Positions 57,387 through 64,000 of a stretch of DNA of 64,000 nt are shown here, in pieces. The position numbers were made by a program, and so were the translations under genes. The stretch's first letter is position 1. Every line of letters starts with the position of its first letter. The DNA comes from Pachyseris speciosa (taxonomy: Eukaryota > Cnidaria > Anthozoa > Scleractinia > Pachyseridae): assembly GCA_016490735.1 (NCBI GenBank), contig JAEMWC010001616.1, positions 58,456 through 122,455 of the forward strand. The letters run 5' to 3'. The notes under the pieces were generated by a model. That model did no database searches. It saw only the letters and a list, made by a program, of their open reading frames with translations, and was not told where the DNA came from.

Positions 57387-60300
57387 AAGGTTTTCCATCG
57401 GATTCTTCGATTTTTCCCTCTCCTCAAAAACCAGCACTTCTAAATTCCCATTCGATCCGGAATGCTCGGACGTTCAATACATGAGCCCCGGCTCGAGAGA
57501 TTGGGCAACCACTCCCTACGCTATCCAGCTTAAATAAATCCTGAATTGATTTGATTTTGATTTGATTCTTTTGCCGTGCGATTCGATAAACAAGTAAACA
57601 AAAGCCCGCCTAAAAACCGAATCTTATTGCCTGATTACTTTGAAATTGTTAGCCTGCTACATATCTGAGCAAACGCCAAATATAACGATGCTTTTTTTCC
57701 TCTTTTAGAAAGAAAAATACTTGGAGACTAAGACACAAGTGTCCACCCCTTTGTTGTATAATAATGACACACACCTGCCTATCTTTGAATGTGCAAAAAA
57801 AGGAAGATACACCATCAGAGAAGCGATAAAAATTCTCTTGAGTGAACAACCACAAGAATCGAAATGCACCAAGATCCCCTTGAAAACAAGGAAAAACCTA
57901 TCCTTTCTTGTTGATGTCACAAAATACAAATGCTGGCAAGACGTTAAAAGTGACATGAATGGCGTCTATTCTGACACGTTGCGCATTTGTACGTGGACGG
58001 TGGTAGTTGACGAAGAAAATAACGTGGAGACTCTCGAAAAGAAGAAGACCGAATTGAAAACCGATAGAGCATTCCATGTTTACACAAATTCAATGCGGAA
58101 TAAGGCGGGCTTGTGTCGTTCAATCTTCTTGCTAAGAGGACGAGATGGAGAAATTGTAAATTCCACTATCCTGCTTCAGTATACAATGGCGAAGGAAGGA
58201 TGTAATGAAGTAGTTTTTGAAGTACCATCGCATGGAAATAGCAAGTGCCAAAAACGAAAGCCTTTCTACCCCACAAAGAAGAGCACTCTGCAAGCCATGA
58301 AAGACGAAATGCACTCTAACTCATCTGCCGTGGCCTTTCGTAACGTGTCAGTATCTGCAGGTGGAGCTTTGGGTGCCACAGAGCCAGGGGAGTTGCCACG
58401 CTCCAAACAACAATTGTACAATCTTAAAAGCTAACTGAAGAAAACTGATGACGTCGACGAGCTGCTCCAATACGCTAAGCACGCCGAAGAACCAGTCGTG
58501 CTCGAACATCACGACGTTCCAGAAGACCTATGGGTATTAGCTAAGCCCCACATGACAATGGACTTATCCAGGTTCTGTACCTCTGAAAAATTGAGTTACC
58601 CGCTGAGTGTGGACCCAACGTTTAATTTCGGCAAATTTGAGGTCACTCCATTCACATACAAACACCTGTTCCTGACCTGCAAACGAACTGGTGGTGCTCC
58701 ATCATTTCTAGGACCAACAGCTATTCATTACAGCAAACACAAGAGTGTATACAAGAAGATCGTTCATGCTGTCGCCAATTCCAGTCCCAATCTTGCCCAG
58801 GAAGGAAAGGGTTTTATTACAGATGGCGAAGAGTCCCTTTACAGTGCTCTAGGCGAGGTAATGCGGCATGCCACAGGTTTAAGATGTTTCCGACACTTCC
58901 AACAGAATTGTCGTGACAAGCTACACAACCTTGGAATTAGAAAGCCTACGGAACAGAAATTCTTTATAGAAACCATCTTTGGAAGTGCAACGTCCCGAGG
59001 TATTTTAGATGCAGATCAGAAATCTGACCTTAAAGCATGCCTTATGGCAGCGAAAGAACCGTTAGACGCCGAGGAGGTAAAGCTGACCGGAAAAGAAACG
59101 CCTGAATTTTGGAGCTACCTGCAAAGTCATAAGAAAATGATGAAGAAATGCATGATTGCAACTGCAAGAAAGAAAGCGGGGATGCCTACTGACAAGTCGG
59201 GGAAACCCCTGAAGAGCTACACGAACCAGTCAGAAAGCATAAACAACAAGTTGACCCGACAGAAAGAGGCTATAGCAAAGAATGACAAGAGCAAAGTGGA
59301 TATGACGAAGTTACAATTTACGAAGGATGTTTGGGAGGAAGTTGACAGCCATCAACAAGAGGAGCTAACGTTGGCGATTTGTGGACTAAGTGGCGAGTAT
59401 CAACTGGCAGACGTCGTTGCCCATTTGGAAGTTACCCCAGACCAGTGGTTTGACATGACTGTAGGTGAACGACAAGCCTACATTAAAGAGTTCAACAAAA
59501 TGTCTGTCGATGACGCCCTGAAGGGAAAGCCCATAAGGGCTACTCGGGTACCTAACGTTGAAGACGTAGAGTACAAAGTGTTTTCTGTTGACGTGGGAAT
59601 GATGTTAAGGTCCTTGAAGAGCTGGACAGACGGTCTGGTAGCCACTATTGTGAAGGAAGCAGAAGCACTGTTAAACGTCAAAGACGCCATACAGAAGATG
59701 CCATCACTGACATCTCCCTCTAGGGAAACCTATCTGGTTGCTGCAAAGAATTGCCAAAAGGGAATGTACCAATGCTCAGTCTACAGTGATCACGTAAGCT
59801 GTTCCTGTCCGTGCTATAAATACAACAACCTCTGTAAGCACAGTATCTGCGTTGCAGAGACGGTAGGAGTCTTGAAGGAACACTTGGACTTCCTGAAAAA
59901 ATCGCCAAGGCGCAAAGCTCCGTTGAAAGGTGACCTTCTCGAGCCTGCAAAAGCAGCTCAAGGGAAGAAAGGTGGCAGCCACAGGAACCCATGGCGACCA
60001 AGCAGGCAGGCCACGGTGGAAACGCCTCAGACAACCAGTGGACGTCCCTTTACCGAAGTACACCACAACAACAGGCCTTTCGTCGTATGCTTTCTCGACG
60101 ATGTGCCAAAAGCGCAGGAGTGCAGGCAATGCCGCATCGAATTTCCGCGAAGGCAAAAGATAACACCCTTCGATATTGTCCTATCGCACGAAGAGAAGTG
60201 GTTGTATCCAGCACCCGATGATCCTTGTTGCAAACTTCCATCGGCAAGACTGACCACAAAATTCTACTGCGTCAAGAAATCCTGCATAGAAACCCGTTTT

Positions 60301-60405
60301 CCATACTTTGATCCATCCTTATTGCAGATTCACACTGAGGCTCACTCACGTTTACAGAAGTCCCACTTCGATCTCCTCGAAGACGAACTTCAATACAATC
60401 GATGA
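52874..60405 (+). CDS. Protein kinase - SIM repeats - MULE transposase fusion (one stop)
   Basis: Exons 52874..54612, 55129..55297, 55550..55621, 55767..55853, 56347..56415, 56519..56599, 57101..57178 and 57709..60405 have GT-AG borders and consistent phases (2, then 0 throughout), about 1,660 codons. Residues about 30-345 are a complete kinase domain: GQGSFGEV loop, VVIK (K62), E79, HRDLKPAN (D168), DFG (205-207), SPE, SDIWALG. About 395-570 has Cys405 (GTNACAFLS) and His533 (LIDTHTG), possibly a papain-fold peptidase. The small exons carry SUMO-interaction-like motifs (VVIDLSQEE, YSIDLSSCGE, HSIDLSSSEEE). The last exon is a MULE transposase: Asp 58612 (VDPTFNFG), Asp 58822 (TDGEES), Glu 59233 (QSESINN), SWIM finger CSCPCYKYNNLCKH, then a CXXC-type finger. 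TAA at 58432-58434 stops this copy before the catalytic core. A separate kinase gene and transposase gene is the alternative reading. Confidence 0.75.
57245..57565. repeat. Retroelement-tail-like repeat in the last intron
   Basis: Sequence with GGGTTGAGTTTGTTGTTGG and TCTCTGCTCCGA, ending in a (TTGATTTGAT)n tail at about 57541-57567. This looks like the 3' end of a LINE or SINE common in cnidarians (from memory). Another intron ends its repeat content in (TATG)n at about 56063-56080. Confidence 0.45.
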
Positions 60406-60439
60406 AGTTGGGCATAGCGAGGTGTAGCAACTGACATTA

Positions 60440-60655
60440 GGAAGTTTAAGCATAGCCGTTTTTGAGCGACCAACGTCAACCGGAAGTGAGGTATTTTCTC
60501 TTTTTACTCGTCTTGGTGCTACCAGATTTGCATTACCAAGTGTCTTTACTCTAATAGAGACGATTTATTTGAAAATATGTGCACAACCACTGCTTAATTA
60601 TGAGAAATGCGCACTTCCGGTTGACGTACGTCGCTCAAAAGCGGCTTCGATTAAA
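60440..60655. repeat. Foldback in the 3' flank of the transposase
   Basis: TTTTTGAGCGACCAACGTCA, then ACCGGAAGTG, is mirrored by CACTTCCGGTTGACGTACGT and CGCTCAAAAGCGGC; arms about 35 bp, loop about 130 bp. MITE-like, or a 3' structural part of the element. Confidence 0.6.
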
Positions 60656-62019
60656 CTCCCTATTTACGTGATACCATTCTCGTATCGCTGGCACAAAGGA
60701 ATTTTTCTAGTTGCGAGATTGATACCGAATTCATTTCTCGGTTATGGTTGATATAGCCTCTGCACATCCTCCTTCGGGCTGTGGATTACATGTTTCAGAA
60801 GAAATGATAAAGACCAAGCAGCAAAACTTGGTTGTTCCTCTCCTTTTCCATATACGGTAAACTTAATGCGAAATCGTTTTCATATTGTGTCGAACAATTT
60901 CGTCATTTCAGCATGTCTTTTCCACCTCGGCCGAGGTCCAGCGTTATCTTTCCCGTTTTGCTTTCAAATAAGTACTTAATTATCGCGACGTGAAAAAAAC
61001 GAGCTTAGGAACGCCTTTAAAAAAATTTAAAGGCCCAACAAATAATTACTAAGTTCCATCAGAACCAACATGTTAATGAAAACATATTAAGTAGACTGAT
61101 ATAGCTTGAAATAATAGCATTGTTCAAGTTAATTGAAGGTTTTTAAAAATAACCAGTGATATGATAATAGCATTGTTTAAAAGCATTGTTCAAGTTAAAA
61201 GTTTTGTAAAATAACCAGTGATACATAGTTGATTTTGACAACAAAAGTGGGAAGTAATACGACCATACGTTGTTGTAGGAATTGGTGGCTGCATGGGGGG
61301 ATGTTGACAAAGTCATTGGTCTTGAATCATCAAAAACACAATTAAAATAGTTTTATTGATTGGATCATTTAAATCAAGCGTTCAAAGAAGTTACCATTAA
61401 CAGCTGTTGTGTAAGTCGTTGCATCGTTGGAAATGATTATGATGACAACAACGACAACGATTATGTGTTACCCACATAAGAAGGACTAAAATCCACTTCA
61501 AGCAAGAGATGAGACAAGAATCCCGCGACTTGTATTGAGTTCATTGGGAGTTCATAAGTGGTGCATAGATTATAGCTATTAATTAGTCAACATTGACCTC
61601 ACATTCGGTTGATTCTCATATTCGAAATTATCGTTTCAAATAGCTCTATTGAAACAATAAAGTGGCGTTGATGTTATTTCTAATTGCACTCCACCTACTC
61701 CGACAATCAAATCCAAATACAATTAAGGTGCGTTACAAGTATGATCTTCTAAATCACACTAATTAACAAAATACTTATTTGTTTTTAACAGCCCCTTTAT
61801 CTGAAAGAAATTGGGTTATTTTGTATACGAAGCCTTACGAGAAAGAGGTTATCAATAACCGCATTAAATATAACGTTTTTTTTATTAGGCAATTACCATA
61901 TGTAAAAGAATTCAATAAAGTTGTTGTTTTTGTTATGTTGTTGGGTCTGTCTGCCATTTCACCTTAATGGACAACAAAAATTAATGTACTCAAGTTTCTT
62001 TTTCTGTCCAGATTATACA
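60656..62019. other. AT-rich stretch inside the MULE, no gene
   Basis: About 1.4 kb of AT-rich sequence with short direct repeats (TAGCATTGTTCAAGTTAA-type at about 61118, 61160 and 61187) and no recognisable exon. AATAAAG at about 61656 is a candidate distant polyadenylation signal. Confidence 0.45.
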
Positions 62020-62560
62020 GTTTTGCGAGAGGTCTGAGTTTTCCGGGTTTTTTTCCTTTCTTTTATTTACATATTTATTTATTTAACTTTTTTTTTGGGG
62101 TGGGGGAGGGCGCTCTAACTTTTCTAGGTCTTGTGTTCTGATCACAGAGCCGAGACGTTAAAGCTGAAGTGTTTGTTATCTGCGATAAACGGAGGGTGTA
62201 ACATATCAGCGCACTGAACGGCGATAATTCATTTTGCCCACGTTTATTTGACTTTGAAAATTTGTATATAGTTGTGAGGGGTCTAAGTTTTCCAGATTGG
62301 GGGGGTCTGAGTTTTCTAGGTCTTGTGCTCCGGAGCCGATTATAATTACATGGGACGACAAAGGTGAAGTGTTTGTTATCTGCGATAAATAGAGGGTGTA
62401 ACATTTCAGCGCACTGAACGGCGATAATTCATTTGCCCACGTTTATTTGACTTCGAAAATTTGTATAGTTTTGAGGGGGTCTGAGTTTTCCAGATTGGGG
62501 GGGTCTGAGTTTTCTAGGTCTGAGGTCTGAGGTCTGAGTTTTTCTAGGTCTGAGGTCATG
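62020..62560. repeat. Right subterminal 198-bp tandem array, inverted
   Basis: The same unit as at 51926-52490 in inverse orientation: TTTCTAGGTC recurs at about 62122, 62314 and 62511 (192 and 198 bp apart). It ends in a short GGTCTGAGGTCTGA run. Confidence 0.9.
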
Positions 62561-62669
62561 AGATGAGGAATCGATGTATCTTATTTTTTACCGATGAGGC
62601 TCTTGTCCACGTCATAAATAAGCAGTCTTGCCGAGATAAGAGATTAATGGTTTTCGTCCGTCAACTCGT

Positions 62670-63117
62670 CAGGGGCACCCAACGACAAGTTTCGGTAGAT
62701 ATCTGTTCGATGGAGGGTAGTTCGCCTTGTGCTTTCGGCGTCGATTAAAGAGTGCACTCGGATTTTCGTAGCTAAAACGTGGCCTAAAAGATTCGCAATT
62801 GGGAAATCATAGCCCCTGAGGTTTTCGGAAGGGTCATAATTGCTGTTTTTGGCAGTCAAAAACGTCAACGAGCATTTTCGGAAAGAAAACATTTCCCTAG
62901 AAAGTTCGTGGAAAGTTCATTTCAGCTTGCATCTTTTCAAAGGAAGATTTTATTCCCTAACATTTTCGGGCAATTGAAATATCAGCTAGGGAATCCGAAC
63001 AGATGAACTTCTTCTAGCTCATGAAAACATCGCTTTAAAACAGACTTCAAACACCACAAGGTACTTAAAAATGCCTTTCTACAACTTTTGGTTGATTTGG
63101 CTCGTTGGGTGCCCCTG
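62670..63117 (+). mobile_element. CAGGGGCACCC MITE, 6-bp target duplication
   Basis: Ends CAGGGGCACCCAACGA / TCGTTGGGTGCCCCTG, 448 bp, flanked by ACTCGT on both sides (62664-62669 and 63118-63123). Same family as 51415-51859 and 41175-41500. Confidence 0.8.
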
Positions 63118-63124
63118 ACTCGTT

Positions 63125-63787
63125 TTGATTTGCTTGCGCAATAACATTTTGTTCAAAGCGAAGCACGTACCCGGTTCACGCAATAGCTTAGCGGACGCTT
63201 TATCTCGCTTACAGGTTCAGTCTTTCCAACGCCTGGCGCCATCCTCTATGGTCCGATTGCCGACGGACATTCCTCTGCCTTTCCAGCCGCAGAACTGGCC
63301 GCCATAGTCACGCAGTTACTTAAGTCAAGCCTTCAATCTACCTCTTTGCCCATTTACAAGCGGGCTTGGAAGTTATTTCCACACAACGTTTCCGGGGGCC
63401 CCCGTCATCCTTCCTATTTCAGCGCCCCATTTAGCGCTTTTTATTGCCTATTTATTCGATCGTCATTATGCTTCATCCACCGCCAATACCTATATTTCCG
63501 CGCTCAGCTATTCGCATAAGTTATTTGGCCTTCCTGATCCTACGAAAGTTTTCTTTATTGTTCAAATGCTCAAGGGTTATGGTAAGCTTGCCTCAAGTGT
63601 CGACGGTCGATTACCTATTACGCTCCCTATTCTCCACAAAATTTTGGCTTTGGCATCGGATCTCTCTTTGAGCTCTTACGAGCAGTGCTTATTTCGGGCA
63701 ATGTGCTCTTGTGCTTTCTATGCATTCCTGCGTGTCTGCGAAGTGACGGTAACCCCTAACAAGAATTCTTTTTTGTCTATCAACTAG
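63125..63787 (+). mobile_element. DIRS-type retroelement fragment (RNase H end + tyrosine recombinase)
   Basis: LFKAKHVPGSRNSLADALSR is the end of an RNase H/RT region. After a TAG (63305) and two small frameshifts (near 63307 and in a G/C run near 63395), the text continues IYKRAWKLF, TYISALSYSHKLFGLPDPTK and CSCAFYAFLRVCEVT. This is the order seen in the tyrosine recombinases of DIRS elements, with the first catalytic Arg in FLRVCE. The frame ends at 63787; the remaining catalytic residues are missing. Confidence 0.75.
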
Positions 63788-64000
63788 GTATACCTATCGT
63801 TAGAGTGCCAACGAGACTGAGACACTCAAATCATCTACATGTATCCATTCACTGTGATTATTTACAGCTACCGTGAAATGATGACCGACACAACGTACCA
63901 TGCCTTTGAGTTCACAACTTTCACCTACAGTACCGGTTAAAAGTAAGTTGATCCTCGTTCCTCGATTCCTGCGAGTTTCGAGCATCGAGGATCGAGGCTC
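63788..64000. other. Window end, no gene seen
   Basis: No recognisable coding or repeat content, except for short GAGTTTCGAGCATCGAGGATCGAG repetition at the very end. Confidence 0.4.

Larger units (their letters stand above)
51926..62560 (+). mobile_element. Mutator-like (MULE) transposon with kinase fusion gene
   Basis: The gene 52874-60405 lies between two inverted arrays of the same 198-bp repeat (51926-52490 and 62020-62560). The outer termini and the target duplication could not be fixed: the last clear repeat words are CTCAGACCTAGAAAACTCAG on the left and their inverse on the right. Size is about 10.6 kb. Membership in the Mutator-like group rests on the transposase motifs and SWIM finger. 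Confidence 0.7.

Noticed and set aside
57346..57537. Extra coding exon between transposase exons 7 and 8
   Set aside because: Contained in a retroelement-tail-like repeat ending in (TTGATTTGAT)n, and not needed to keep the phase.
51415..63117. One composite transposon ending in the two CAGGGGCACCC copies
   Set aside because: Each copy has its own perfect 6-bp duplication, and the outermost flanks do not match each other.

Overview
The window is nuclear DNA of a cnidarian, most likely an anthozoan (coral or sea anemone). Genes have GT-AG introns, the sequence is AT-rich, and the content is a TPR/CHAT-type protein, a TGF-beta-family ligand and fragments of QRICH1/ZMYM-like, RecQ-like and PPWD1-like genes in a dense bed of transposons (Penelope-like, LINE, DIRS, IS3EU/integrase-like, Mutator-like, and many foldback elements with TTA, TTAA, 6-bp, 8-bp or 9-bp target duplications). 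This assignment is inferred from gene and repeat content only.

Layout. 1-3277: 3' part of a CHAT-domain protease-like gene (+). 6691-9122: complete three-exon TGF-beta-family ligand (-). 9.1-24.5 kb: mostly gene-free, with foldback elements, a 48/57-bp higher-order minisatellite, a broken QRICH1-like gene, a (CAT)n tract and a solo LTR. 24.3-36.1 kb: a nested block in which two copies of one transposon family (8.9 kb, and a 2.6 kb deletion derivative) sit 40 bp apart in one arm of a Penelope-like fragment, each with a perfect 6-bp target duplication. The large copy carries two convergent spliced genes, an integrase-type transposase and a RING-finger protein. 39.6-40.9 kb: a single-exon gene of unknown function (-). 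41-49 kb: LINE pieces, a RecQ-helicase pseudogene and an orphan PPWD1-like exon. 49.9-51.2 kb: a Penelope-like element with inverted terminal arms.

51.9-62.6 kb is the most unusual part: a ~10.6 kb unit bounded by inverted arrays of a 198-bp repeat. Inside, eight consecutive exons with matching phases join a complete Ser/Thr-type protein kinase domain, a domain with a Cys/His pair suggestive of a papain-fold peptidase, four short exons (three with clear SUMO-interaction-like motifs), and a MULE-type DDE transposase with a SWIM zinc finger. Only one in-frame stop interrupts the reading frame. It looks like a Mutator-like transposon whose product is a kinase-SIM-transposase fusion. The window ends in a damaged DIRS-type retroelement.

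All domain calls were made by reading motifs in translations; no searches were run. Exon borders were chosen by splice consensus plus phase and family alignment from memory.
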